From positions 1 to 64,000 of the forward strand of contig NZ_BBZJ01000013.1 of assembly GCF_001417775.1 (NCBI RefSeq): a stretch of 64,000 nt of DNA, written 5' to 3'. Both the position numbers and the translations under genes were made by a program. Source of the DNA: Streptomyces sp. TP-A0356 (lineage in GTDB: Bacteria; Actinomycetota; Actinomycetes; Streptomycetales; Streptomycetaceae). Shown here piece after piece: positions 1 through 8,456 of the stretch; position 1 is the first letter of the stretch, and each line of letters starts with the position of its first letter. The notes under the pieces are model-generated. The model did no database searches, was not told the origin of the DNA, and saw only the letters and a list, made by a program, of their open reading frames with translations.

Positions 1-50
1 TTAACCAACAGCGTCGCACATCCCGTGCGGGCCGGGCCCTCTGCATTTTC

Positions 51-80
51 CCGGGTTCTCCCGGGTTGTCCCGGGTCCTT
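51..80. repeat. 10-bp tandem repeat abutting the RND stop codon
   Basis: Three copies of a 10-bp unit (ccgggttctc, ccgggttgtc, ccgggtcctt) end at base 80. The stop codon of the RND gene, read on the minus strand, is 81-83. The repeat therefore begins immediately after translation ends. It is one of several short-period repeats at gene ends in this window. Confidence 0.8.
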
Positions 81-3000
81 CTAGACGCCCGCGGGCTCCA
101 GGACCTCGGTCTCGGTCTGCCGCTTCGCAGCCCGCTTCTTCGCGCGCCGCTCCTTGCGGAGCTCCAGCATCGCGTAGAGGGTCGGGACCAGCAGGAGCGT
201 CAGCACGGTCGATGTGACGAGACCGCCGATCACGACCACGGCCAGCGGCTGGGCGATGAAGCCGCCCTCGCCCGTGACACCCAGGGCCATCGGCAGCAGC
301 GCGAAGATCGTCGCCAGCGCCGTCATCAGGATCGGGCGCAGACGGTGGCGGCCACCCTCCACGACGGCCTCGACGACGCCGTAACCCTGCTTGCGGTACT
401 GGTTGATCAGGTCAATCAGCACGATCGCGTTCGTCACCACGATGCCGATCAGCATCAGCATGCCGATCATCGCCGGAACACCCATCGGGGTGCCCGTGGC
501 GACCAGGAGGCCGATGGCGCCGGTCGCCGCGAACGGGATGGAGACGAGCAGGATCAGGGGCTGGGCCAGACTGCGGAACGTCGCGACCAGCAGCATGAAC
601 ACGATCGCCACCGCCGCCAGCATCGCCAGACCCAGGTTCTTGAACGCGTCGCCCTGGTCCTTCGAGACACCGCCGATCTCCGCCGTCGCGCCCGCCGGCA
701 GCTTCAGCGCGCTGATCTTCGACTGGAGGTCCGCGCTCACCGCGCCCGTGTTGTCGCCCGTCGGGCGCGCGGTGATCGTCGCCGCCCGCCGGCCGTCGAT
801 CCGGGTCATGGACACCGGGCCGTCCACCAGCTTCACCGTGGCGATGTCACCGAGCTTCACCGGACCCAGCGGAAGGTTCTTCAGCTGCTGCAGCGTCTGC
901 GCCGGCTGCGCCGCCCGGATGACGACGTCGCGCTCGACGTTGTCCAGGACCGCCTTGCCCGTCTTGGTGCCCTGCACGGCCTGGGCGACCGCGGCGCCCA
1001 GCGTCTGGTCGCTGAAACCGGCCGCCGCCGCACGGGAGTCGGCCCGGACGGAGATGCGCGGCACGCTCTGCGACAGGTCGCTCGACACGTCCGTCACGTT
1101 CTTCAGGCCCGCCACCTCGGCACGGACCTGCTCCGACGCCTTGCGCAGGACGTCCGCGTCGGCCGCCTTCACGACGACGCTCAGGTCCTGGCTGCCGAAG
1201 CCGTCCCCGGCCGACACCGTGGTCGTACCGATCCCGGAGAGCTTGCCGAGCCCGTCCTCGATGCGGCGCTGCACGTCCTTGTACTTGGCCGAGTCGTCCA
1301 GCATCACCGAGTACGAGGCCTGGTTGGTGTCCGTGCTGCCGCCGAACGCCGCCATCCACCCGGACGAGCCGACCGTGGCCTGGTAGTCCTTGACGCCCTT
1401 GACCCCGGCGAGCATCTTCTCGACCTTCTTGGCCTGGGCGTCGGTCGCCGCCAGGCTCGTGCCCGGCTTCAGCTTCTGCTTGATGCTGAGGACCTTCTGC
1501 TCGCCCTGGTCGAAGAAGTTCGTCTTCAGCAGGGGGGCCATGCCGAAGGTGCCGACCAGGACGACGGCCGCGATGGCCACGCTGGTGAGACGGCGACGGG
1601 TCGCGAAGCGCAGCACGGGCACGTAGAAGCGCTGGAGCCGGCTCCTCGCCTCCTTCTCCTCCGCCACGCGGCGCGCCTGCTCCGGGTCCTCGGGCCTGGT
1701 CTTCGGGGCGCGCAGGAACCAGTAGGACAGGACCGGAACGACCGTCAGCGACACCAGCAGCGAGGCCAGCAGGGCCGCCGTCACGGTGACGGAGAACGGG
1801 CCGAACAGCTCGCCCACCATGCCGCCGACCAGGCCGACCGGCAGGAAGACCGCCACCGTCGTCAGCGTGGACGAGGTCACCGCGCCGGCCACCTCGCGGA
1901 CCGCGGTGAGGATGGCCTCCCGGCGCTCCTCGCCGTAGCCGAGGTGCCGTTTGATGTTCTCCAGGACCACGATCGAGTCGTCGACGACCCGGCCGATGGC
2001 GATGGTCAGCGCGCCGAGCGTGAGCATGTTGAGGGAGAGGCCCCTCGTCCACAGGACGAGCAGCGCCAGGACCACCGACAGCGGGATCGAGACCGCCGTG
2101 ACGAGGGTCGAGCGGAGGGACGCGAGGAAGACCAGGATCACCAGGACCGCGAAGAGCAGGCCGAGGCCGCCCTCGGTGGTCAGGCCGTGGATGGACTTGG
2201 AGACCGCCGGGCCCTGGTCGCTGACCACGGTGATCTTGGCGCCCGAGCCGAGGTCCTTGCGCAGGCCCGGCAGCTTGTCCTTGACCGCGTTGGAGATGGT
2301 GACCGCGCTGCCGTCGTGGTCCATGGTGACGTTCACGGCGAGGCTGGGCCTGCCGTCCGTACGGGTGATGGAGTCGGCCTTGGCCTCCTCCTGCCGGACG
2401 GTGGCGACGTCACCGAGGCGTACGGGCTTCTTGCCGGCCTGGGTGGTGACCATCAGGTCCTGGATCTGCTGCAGGGAGGTGAAGCCGCCGCCCACCTGGA
2501 CCGTACGGTTGCTGCCGTTCTCGTCGAAGGAGCCCGCGGGGACCGTCGCGCCGCCCGCCTGCAGGGCCTGGCCGAGCGCGGTCGTGGACAGCCCGGCCTG
2601 CGCGAGCTTCGCATCGTCGGGCGTGACGGTGACCTGCAGGTTCCGCACGCCGGCCACGGTGACCCGGCCGACCCCGCCGATGTCCTTCAGGGCGGGCACC
2701 ACGGTCTTGTCGAGCTGGTCGGACAGGGCCTGCTGGTCCTTGTCCGAGGTGACGGCGAGCACGACGGCCGGCATGTCGTCCGTCGAACCGGCGATGACCT
2801 GTGGGTCGACGGAGGTCGGCAGCTGGGCGCGGGCCCGGTTGACGGCCTGCTGGACGTCGGCGACGAGCTGCTTGGTGTCGTTGCCGAAGTTGAAGGACGC
2901 CATGATGACGGCGTTGCCCTCGCTCGCCGTGGAGGTCATGCCCTTGATGCCGGAGACGGCCTGCAGGGTGTTCTCCAGGGGCTCGACGACCTGCTTCTCG

Positions 3001-3179
3001 ACCACGTCGGGGGACGCGCCCTGGTACGGCGCGAGGACCGACACCACGGGGAGGTTGATGGTGGGCAGGAGTTGCTGCTTGAGCTGTGGGATCGCGATCG
3101 CGCCGAAGACGAGCGCGACGAGGGACATCAGCGCTATCAGGGCCCGTTGCGCGAGGCTGAATCGGGACAGCCAGGACAT
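81..3179 (-). CDS. RND-family (AcrB/HAE-type) efflux permease
   Basis: A proton-driven exporter in the cytoplasmic membrane; the substrate is not predictable. The 1,032-residue protein has the usual RND length and two-fold layout: one N-terminal membrane helix, a large external loop, a helix bundle, then the same again. The TM4 proton-relay motif VVDDSIVVLEN and the second-half equivalent VVTNAIVLIDL are present. I start at the ATG at 3179 (MSWLSRFSLAQRAL), which has a purine-rich GAGAG tract upstream; the frame is open 36 codons further but that stretch does not look coding. It lies 179 bp downstream of the response regulator on the same strand, so it is the likely target of that two-component system. 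No adaptor or outer-membrane partner is nearby, as expected in an actinomycete. A 10-bp repeat directly follows its stop. Confidence 0.93.
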   Translation of the reverse strand: MSWLSRFSLAQRALIALMSLVALVFGAIAIPQLKQQLLPTINLPVVSVLAPYQGASPDVVEKQVVEPLENTLQAVSGIKGMTSTASEGNAVIMASFNFGNDTKQLVADVQQAVNRARAQLPTSVDPQVIAGSTDDMPAVVLAVTSDKDQQALSDQLDKTVVPALKDIGGVGRVTVAGVRNLQVTVTPDDAKLAQAGLSTTALGQALQAGGATVPAGSFDENGSNRTVQVGGGFTSLQQIQDLMVTTQAGKKPVRLGDVATVRQEEAKADSITRTDGRPSLAVNVTMDHDGSAVTISNAVKDKLPGLRKDLGSGAKITVVSDQGPAVSKSIHGLTTEGGLGLLFAVLVILVFLASLRSTLVTAVSIPLSVVLALLVLWTRGLSLNMLTLGALTIAIGRVVDDSIVVLENIKRHLGYGEERREAILTAVREVAGAVTSSTLTTVAVFLPVGLVGGMVGELFGPFSVTVTAALLASLLVSLTVVPVLSYWFLRAPKTRPEDPEQARRVAEEKEARSRLQRFYVPVLRFATRRRLTSVAIAAVVLVGTFGMAPLLKTNFFDQGEQKVLSIKQKLKPGTSLAATDAQAKKVEKMLAGVKGVKDYQATVGSSGWMAAFGGSTDTNQASYSVMLDDSAKYKDVQRRIEDGLGKLSGIGTTTVSAGDGFGSQDLSVVVKAADADVLRKASEQVRAEVAGLKNVTDVSSDLSQSVPRISVRADSRAAAAGFSDQTLGAAVAQAVQGTKTGKAVLDNVERDVVIRAAQPAQTLQQLKNLPLGPVKLGDIATVKLVDGPVSMTRIDGRRAATITARPTGDNTGAVSADLQSKISALKLPAGATAEIGGVSKDQGDAFKNLGLAMLAAVAIVFMLLVATFRSLAQPLILLVSIPFAATGAIGLLVATGTPMGVPAMIGMLMLIGIVVTNAIVLIDLINQYRKQGYGVVEAVVEGGRHRLRPILMTALATIFALLPMALGVTGEGGFIAQPLAVVVIGGLVTSTVLTLLLVPTLYAMLELRKERRAKKRAAKRQTETEVLEPAGV

Positions 3180-3358
3180 GGGTCGTCGTCTCTCTCTGTG
3201 GCTGAGCGGAAGGTCCGGGGCGCAGAGGAGCGCCTCCCTATAACCCTGAGCCATCGGCCGCCGTCGTTCCGTCGCCCCCAGGTCCATTTCCTTATGCGGC
3301 GCCTACTGCGGGCGCAGTACGGCCCGATGGAGGTCGCTCCACCCGTGGATGTAGCGGC

Positions 3359-4039
3359 TCACTCCACCCTCGGGCGCACCAACCCCGACTCGTAGGCGAT
3401 GACGACCAGTTGCGCCCGGTCGCGTGCGCCGAGCTTGGCCATGGCCCGGTTGACGTGCGTCTTCACCGTCAGCGGGCTGACGTGGAGGCGTTCGGCGATC
3501 TCGTCGTTGGAGTGGCCGCCGGCGACCTGGACGAGCACTTCGCGCTCCCGGCCCGTGAGCGTGCCGAGCCGGTCGGAGCGGGCCGGGTCGCGCCCGTCGT
3601 AGCCGTCGCCCTGGGCGAGGAACCGGGCGATCAGCCCCTTGGTGGCGGTCGGCGACAGCAGTGCCTCGCCGCCGGCCGCGACACGGATGGCGTTGAGCAG
3701 CTCCTCGGGCTCGGAGCCCTTGCCCAGGAAGCCGGACGCCCCGGCGCGCAGCGACTGCACCACATAGTCGTCGACCTCGAAGGTCGTCAGGATGACCACC
3801 CGGACGTGGGTGAGGGCGGGGTCGGCCGAGATCAGGCGGGTGGCGGCGAGGCCGTCGGTTCCGGGCATCCGGATGTCCATGAGGACGACGTCGGCGCGTT
3901 GCTCCTTGGCCAGCCGGACCGCCTCCGCCCCGTCGGAGGCCTCGCCCACCACCTCCATGTCCGGTTCCGAGTCGACGAGTACGCGAAAGGCGCTGCGCAG
4001 CAGCGCCTGGTCGTCGGCGAGCAGAACGCGGATGGTCAT
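3359..4039 (-). CDS. NarL/LuxR-family response regulator
   Basis: Cytoplasmic transcription regulator activated by phosphorylation. The 226-residue protein has an N-terminal receiver domain (about 1-120) with the acidic pair D9-D10, phosphoacceptor D55 (VVLMDIRMPG) and conserved K107. A C-terminal LuxR-type helix-turn-helix (about 155-220) includes LTGREREVLVQVAGGHSNDEIA and VSPLTVKTH. Its ATG overlaps the stop of the upstream kinase by 4 bases, so the pair is translationally coupled. It probably controls the downstream RND exporter; this follows from position only. Confidence 0.95.
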   Translation of the reverse strand: MTIRVLLADDQALLRSAFRVLVDSEPDMEVVGEASDGAEAVRLAKEQRADVVLMDIRMPGTDGLAATRLISADPALTHVRVVILTTFEVDDYVVQSLRAGASGFLGKGSEPEELLNAIRVAAGGEALLSPTATKGLIARFLAQGDGYDGRDPARSDRLGTLTGREREVLVQVAGGHSNDEIAERLHVSPLTVKTHVNRAMAKLGARDRAQLVVIAYESGLVRPRVE

Positions 4040-5292
4040 ACGGGGTCTCCCTGGGCGGCGGTCATACGGTCTCCCCGGCCGCGGTCGTCGCGTGGTTCCA
4101 CCGGCAGGATCGCATGGACCCGGAAGCCTCCTCCGTAGCGGGGACCGGCGGTGAGGGCGCCGCCCAGGGCGGTGACGCGCTCGCGCATGCCGAGCAGACC
4201 GTGGCCGCCGTGTCCGTCGTCGTCCCGGTCCGCGGTGTCCACACCCGTACCGTTGTCCAGGACCGTGACCTCCATGTTCGGCCCCACGCGCACGACGCTG
4301 ACCTCTGCCTTGGCCGTACGGCCCGCGTGCTTCTGCACATTGGTGAGGGCCTCCTGGATGACCCGGTACGCCACCAGGTCGACGGCGGCGGGCAGGGCGG
4401 TGCCGTCGTCGGCGCGGGCGACCTCGACGGGCAGACCGGCGTGGCGGAAGGTGTCGGCGAGTTCGTCGAGGCGCGCGAGACCGGGGGCGGGCTCGGTGGG
4501 GGCCTCGGGGTCGCCGGACTGCCGGAGCAGACCGACGGTGGCGCGCAGTTCGTCGAGCGCGGAACGACTGGCCGCGCGGACGTGGGCGAGGGCCTCCTTG
4601 GCCTGGTCGGGCCGTTTGTCCATGACGTGCGCGGCGACTCCGGCCTGCACATTGACCAGAGCGATGTGGTGGGCGACCACGTCGTGCAGATCGCGTGCGA
4701 TGCGCAGCCGTTCCTCGGCGACACGGCGGCGGGCCTCCTCCTCGCGGGTGCGCTCGGCGCGCTCGGCGCGCTCCCTGATGGCGTGGACGAAGGCGCGACG
4801 GCTGCGGACGGCGTCGCCGGCGGCCGCGGCCATGCCCGTCCAGGCGAAGAGGCCGAGGTTCTCCTGGGCGTACCACGGGAGGGGACCGGCGAGCATGGCG
4901 GCGCCGGTCAGGACGGTCATGGTGAGCAGGCCGACGCGCCAGGTGGTGGGGCGGTCGGTGGTGGCGGCGACGCTGTAGAGGGCGACCACCGCGGACATCG
5001 CGACGGGGGTGCGGGGATCGGCGGTGACGAGTTCCACCAGGGAGAGCGCGGTCGTGAACGCGAGGACGGCCAGGGGGCCACGGCGGCGGAGGACGAGCGC
5101 GGCGGCGCCGAGCGCCATGAGAGCGAGGCTGAGGGCATCCGGGCTGCGAGCGCCCCACCGGGGGCCGCCTTCGGCGTGCGGGTCGACGAAGGAACTGGCC
5201 ACCATGCTGACGAGGACGCCGAAGGCGAGGACGGCGTCCGCGGCCAGCGGGTGGGCGCGGACTCGGCACCGGGTGCGCTCTAGGGTGCTCAC
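4036..5292 (-). CDS. Sensor histidine kinase (HisKA_3 type)
   Basis: Membrane sensor kinase of the NarX/DesK class, partner of the response regulator that overlaps its stop codon. The 418-residue protein has about five membrane helices (roughly 17-155), a coiled linker of Glu/Arg (165-195), a dimerisation box with the phosphorylated His at H203 (ARDLHDVVAHH), and an ATPase domain with N-box DNGTGVD and G-box motifs GHGLLGMRERV and GGGFRVHAILP. I use the GTG at 5292, which gives a short cytoplasmic head before the first helix; no strong ribosome site is visible there. No extracytoplasmic sensor domain is present, so it may sense the membrane itself. Confidence 0.92.
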   Translation of the reverse strand: MSTLERTRCRVRAHPLAADAVLAFGVLVSMVASSFVDPHAEGGPRWGARSPDALSLALMALGAAALVLRRRGPLAVLAFTTALSLVELVTADPRTPVAMSAVVALYSVAATTDRPTTWRVGLLTMTVLTGAAMLAGPLPWYAQENLGLFAWTGMAAAAGDAVRSRRAFVHAIRERAERAERTREEEARRRVAEERLRIARDLHDVVAHHIALVNVQAGVAAHVMDKRPDQAKEALAHVRAASRSALDELRATVGLLRQSGDPEAPTEPAPGLARLDELADTFRHAGLPVEVARADDGTALPAAVDLVAYRVIQEALTNVQKHAGRTAKAEVSVVRVGPNMEVTVLDNGTGVDTADRDDDGHGGHGLLGMRERVTALGGALTAGPRYGGGFRVHAILPVEPRDDRGRGDRMTAAQGDPV

Positions 5293-5430
5293 GGTTGCTT
5301 ACGGTACGGGCAGCCGGGCGGGGGCCGGAACCGGTCTTCCCCGGCGCCCGGCACCGAGCGGTGCCCGGCGTCGCGCGTACCGCCCGAGGGCTGCCGCCCC
5401 AGCCCCCCGCTTCGGCCTGAACGGCCGCGT

Positions 5431-5511
5431 CCTCGAACACCCGACGGACGGACGGCCTCTCCTCGATCACCCGACGGACGGCGTCGACCTCGATCACCGG
5501 ACGGGCCGACG
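5431..5511. repeat. Imperfect 27-30 bp direct repeats between pspAA and the kinase gene
   Basis: Three successive imperfect copies begin with cctcgaacaccc (5431), cctcgatcaccc (5461) and cctcgatcaccg (5488), each followed by a gacgg-rich tail. They occupy the 256-bp gap between the kinase start and the pspAA stop. In one minus-strand frame they read as a short Arg/Val/Glu-rich peptide, but it has no start signal and I do not call a gene. No function is assigned. Confidence 0.6.
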
Positions 5512-5548
5512 TACCGGCCCGGGCTCAACCGTGCCGCCGCCTCAGAGC

Positions 5549-5827
5549 TCAGCCCGGGATCAGGCCGTCGTCGTTCAGCATCGCGCGGACCTCCGCCAGG
5601 CCGGCCTCCGGTGACGGCAGGATCAGTTGCGACGGTTCCAGGGAGTCGTCCGGGAGTGGGGTGCCCAGACGGCGGACCGCGTCCAGGAGGGCGTTCAGCG
5701 TGCGACGGAAGCCCTGCTCGTCGCCGCTCTCCACCTCCCGGAGCAGCTCGTCGTCCAGCTTGTTCAGCTCGGTGAAGTGGTCGTCGTCCAGCTTCACCTG
5801 CCCCTCCCCCATGATCCGTACGATCAT
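5549..5827 (-). CDS. pspAA: PspA-associated protein PspAA
   Basis: Small 92-residue partner of the phage-shock protein PspA in actinobacteria. It starts MIVRIMGEGQ and is acidic in its first half (LDDDHFTELNKLDDELLREVESGDE), the recognisable pattern of this family. It follows pspA on the same strand by 49 bp, forming a two-gene operon. Family knowledge links PspAA to PspA in membrane-stress responses; the biochemical role is not settled. A minus-strand hairpin with 8-bp arms (5518-5525 and 5551-5558) overlaps the end of the gene and could terminate the operon. Confidence 0.88.
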   Translation of the reverse strand: MIVRIMGEGQVKLDDDHFTELNKLDDELLREVESGDEQGFRRTLNALLDAVRRLGTPLPDDSLEPSQLILPSPEAGLAEVRAMLNDDGLIPG

Positions 5828-5876
5828 GTCGCCCTCCTCAGGCGTGGGACCCGGTGGATGACAGCCTTACTGAGCG

Positions 5877-6671
5877 TCACTGCTTGTCGAAGCGCGGGGT
5901 GTCCTGCGGCTGGGACTGGGACTGCCCCTGACCCGTACCGCCCTCGATCGCCTGCGGCTGCGAGGAACCGCCGGCCAGCTCCGCCTTCATGCGCTGCAGT
6001 TCCAGCTCCACATCCGTACCACCGGAGAGCCGGTCCAGCTCGGCCTGGATCTCGTCCTTGGCCATGCCCGAGGGATCGTCCAGGGCACCGGAGGCCAGGA
6101 GTTCGTCGATCGCGCCGGCCCGGGCCTGGAGCTGGGCCGTCTTGTCCTCGGCCCGCTGGATGGCCAGGCCGACATCGCCCATCTCCTCGGAGATGCCGGA
6201 GAAGGCCTCGCCGATCCGGGTCTGTGCCTGGGCCGCCGTGTAGGTCGCCTTGATGGTCTCCTTCTTCGTGCGGAAGGCGTCCACCTTGGCCTGGAGGCGC
6301 TGGGCCGCCAGGGTGAGCTTCTCCTCCTCGCCCTGCAGCGTCTGGTGCTGGCTCTCCAGGTCCGTCACCTGCTGCTGGAGCGCGGCGCGCCGGGACAGCG
6401 CCTCGCGGGCCAGGTCCTCACGGCCGAGTGCGAGCGCCTTGCGGCCCTGGTCCTCCAGCTTCGAGGACTGGCCCTGCAGCTGGTTGAGCTGCAGTTCCAG
6501 GCGCTTGCGGCTCGTCGCCACGTCCGCGACGCCGCGCCGCACCTTCTGCAGCAGCTCCAGCTGCTTCTGGTACGAGTAATCGAGGGTCTCGCGCGGGTCC
6601 TCGGCCCGGTCAAGGGCCTTGTTCGCCTTCGCGCGGAAGATCATCCCCATACGCTTCATGACACCGCTCAT
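5877..6671 (-). CDS. pspA: PspA/IM30 (Vipp1) family membrane-stress protein
   Basis: Peripheral membrane protein of the ESCRT-III-like PspA/IM30 family that protects the cytoplasmic membrane under stress. The 264-residue protein opens with a membrane-binding amphipathic head (MKRMGMIFRAKANKALDRAEDP) and then consists almost wholly of coiled coil (about 25-215), with a Gly/Gln/Ser-rich tail. I start at ATG 6671; upstream codons in frame lack family similarity. It leads the pspAA operon. The Gln-rich C-terminus is typical of streptomycete versions. Confidence 0.94.
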   Translation of the reverse strand: MSGVMKRMGMIFRAKANKALDRAEDPRETLDYSYQKQLELLQKVRRGVADVATSRKRLELQLNQLQGQSSKLEDQGRKALALGREDLAREALSRRAALQQQVTDLESQHQTLQGEEEKLTLAAQRLQAKVDAFRTKKETIKATYTAAQAQTRIGEAFSGISEEMGDVGLAIQRAEDKTAQLQARAGAIDELLASGALDDPSGMAKDEIQAELDRLSGGTDVELELQRMKAELAGGSSQPQAIEGGTGQGQSQSQPQDTPRFDKQ

Positions 6672-7000
6672 GGGCTTCGCGCGCCCCCTTCTGACGGACT
6701 CCAGCTCACAGATCTGCGACAGAACCCACAGTACGGGCCCTGCCTCCATTACCGCACTGTTCGGGGACGGATGCGCTCATCCCCAAGGACGACTGCATAC
6801 GGTCCCGCTCCGGCGTAGGGAGTAGGTGTCCCCCGAGGTTACGTACGGGGTGACTCCCGGATTCCCTCAGCCGCCTTCCGGAAGAACATCGGTGGTGTTC
6901 CTTTTGAGGCCCCTCTGTCCCAGTACAGACGACCGGTGTTGCCGGATCGTTCCCCACAGGGCTGGGGTCCATGCGGGGCTACCCCGTACCCTTGGGTTTT
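6672..7000. other. Divergent intergenic region, pspA and DUF3043 gene
   Basis: A 329-bp gene-free stretch between divergent starts. It must hold the promoters of the pspA operon (minus strand) and of the DUF3043 operon (plus strand). Short frames here lack start signals and family features. I see no strong palindrome or recognisable stress-sigma promoter by eye. Confidence 0.6.
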
Positions 7001-7600
7001 GTGTTCCGAAGCCGTGCCAAGGAAGAGAAGGCCCCGGCCGTCGACAAGACGCCGCTGACCGACTCCAAGCAGCCCCGCGACCCGCAGGCCCCGAAGGGTC
7101 GGCCCACGCCCAAGCGCAGTGAGGCCCAGACCCAGCGGCGCAGCGTCGCCAACACGTCGATGACGCGCAAGGACGCCACCAAGCGGCAGCGCGAGGAGCG
7201 CCGCGTCCAGCTGGAGAAGCAGCGCCAGGCGCTGGCCAGCGGTGACGAGCGGTATCTGCCGGCGCGGGACAAGGGACCGGTGCGCAAGTTCGCGCGCGAC
7301 TACATCGACGCGCGCTTCAACGTCGCGGAGTTCTTCCTGCCGATGGCCGTGATCATCCTCGTGCTGAGCATGGTGCGGGTGGCCTCGCTGCAGAACATCG
7401 CGCTGCTGCTGTGGCTCGTCGTGATCGTCCTGATCGTGCTCGACTCGGTCCTCTCCGCGTTCCGGCTGAGGAAGCGGCTGAACGAGCGCTTCCCGGACCA
7501 GAACAAGCGGGGCGCGATCGCCTACGCGCTGATGCGCTCCCTGCAGATGCGTCGGCTCCGGCTGCCGAAGCCGCAGGTCAAGCGCGGAGAGCGGCCCTGA
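7001..7600 (+). CDS. DUF3043 membrane protein
   Basis: Conserved actinobacterial protein of unknown function. The 199-residue product has a long basic, Lys/Arg/Gln-rich cytoplasmic head (1-105) followed by two adjacent membrane helices (about 107-126 and 133-153) and a basic tail. I take GTG 7001 (MFRSRAKEEKAP) because similarity to family members begins there; the ATG at 6971 would add ten atypical residues. No Shine-Dalgarno site is obvious, so translation may be leaderless. Its stop overlaps the presumed start of the next gene. Confidence 0.85.
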   Translation: MFRSRAKEEKAPAVDKTPLTDSKQPRDPQAPKGRPTPKRSEAQTQRRSVANTSMTRKDATKRQREERRVQLEKQRQALASGDERYLPARDKGPVRKFARDYIDARFNVAEFFLPMAVIILVLSMVRVASLQNIALLLWLVVIVLIVLDSVLSAFRLRKRLNERFPDQNKRGAIAYALMRSLQMRRLRLPKPQVKRGERP

Positions 7601-8385
7601 GCACGACGTCCTTCTCCGGGGGCGCGGCCGACGCGTGGCTGAGCAAGCTGGGCGCTCTGCGTGATGTCGTGCGGCAGGAGCTGGTGGCCCGGCAGCTCGA
7701 CGAGCAGATATCCGGCCGCTTCCCGGTCGGGCAGCGGCTGCGGGTGCTGGACGTGGGGATGGGCCAGGGCACCCAGGCGCTGCGCCTGGCGCGCGCCGGG
7801 CACCAGGTGACCGGGGTCGAGCAGGACCCGAAGATGGTCTCCGTCGCCCGTGCGGCCCTGTCCGGTGAGCCGGAGGGCATCCGGGAGCGCATGCGGATCA
7901 TCGAGGGCGACGGCCGGGACACGGGTGTGCACTTCCTGCCCGGCAGCTTCGACGTGGTGCTGTGCCACGGCGTGCTCATGTACGTCGAGGAGCCGGACGC
8001 GCTGCTGGCGGGGCTCGCCCGGATGCTGGCCCCCGGCGGGCTGCTGTCCCTGCTCGTCCGGAACGGGGACGCGCTGGCGATGCGGCCGGGGCTGTCCGGT
8101 GACTGGGCCGGTGCGCTGGGCGCGTTCGACACCGTGTCCTATACGAACCGGCTCGGGCTCGAGGTGCGCGCCGACCGGCTGGACGCGTTGACGGCGACAC
8201 TGGCGGGGATCGGGGCACCGTTGCACGCCTGGTACGGGGTACGGGTCTTCACCGACACGGCGGCGGACGGCGCGGAGATCCCGGCCGACGTCGAAGCGCT
8301 GCTGGCGGCGGAGGAACGGGCCGGGAGGACGGATCCGTACCGCCGGGTGGCGGCGTTGCTGCATCTCTGCGGAGTGCGCGGCTGA
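7597..8385 (+). CDS. Class I SAM-dependent methyltransferase (apparent CTG start)
   Basis: Predicted methyltransferase of unknown substrate, 262 residues. The SAM-binding motif I is VLDVGMGQGTQ (residues 50-59), with the acidic motif GVEQDP and motif IV FDVVLCHGVLMY. The natural start overlaps the stop of the DUF3043 gene as CTGA, where a GTGA overlap would be usual. A GGAGAG ribosome site (7586-7591) sits five bases before CTG 7597, and the protein from there (STTSFSGGAADAW) is coding-like. The next in-frame GTG would cut off about 23 residues. Translational coupling to DUF3043 is likely. Confidence 0.88.
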   Translation: MSTTSFSGGAADAWLSKLGALRDVVRQELVARQLDEQISGRFPVGQRLRVLDVGMGQGTQALRLARAGHQVTGVEQDPKMVSVARAALSGEPEGIRERMRIIEGDGRDTGVHFLPGSFDVVLCHGVLMYVEEPDALLAGLARMLAPGGLLSLLVRNGDALAMRPGLSGDWAGALGAFDTVSYTNRLGLEVRADRLDALTATLAGIGAPLHAWYGVRVFTDTAADGAEIPADVEALLAAEERAGRTDPYRRVAALLHLCGVRG

Positions 8386-8456
8386 GGGCTGGGCGGATGA
8401 GCTCGTTCGGGTGAGCACCGCAGGCCGGACCCTCACCCCGAATGGAGACTCGGGGC

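Noticed and set aside
66..3395. 1,109-codon plus-strand open frame opposite the RND gene
   Set aside because: It is rich in Arg, Gln, His and Asp without domains, which is the usual antisense shadow in high-GC DNA. The minus-strand product is a complete RND permease.
6706..6972. Minus-strand 88-codon frame between pspA and the DUF3043 gene
   Set aside because: No ribosome site or conserved feature is visible, and the region is a divergent promoter.
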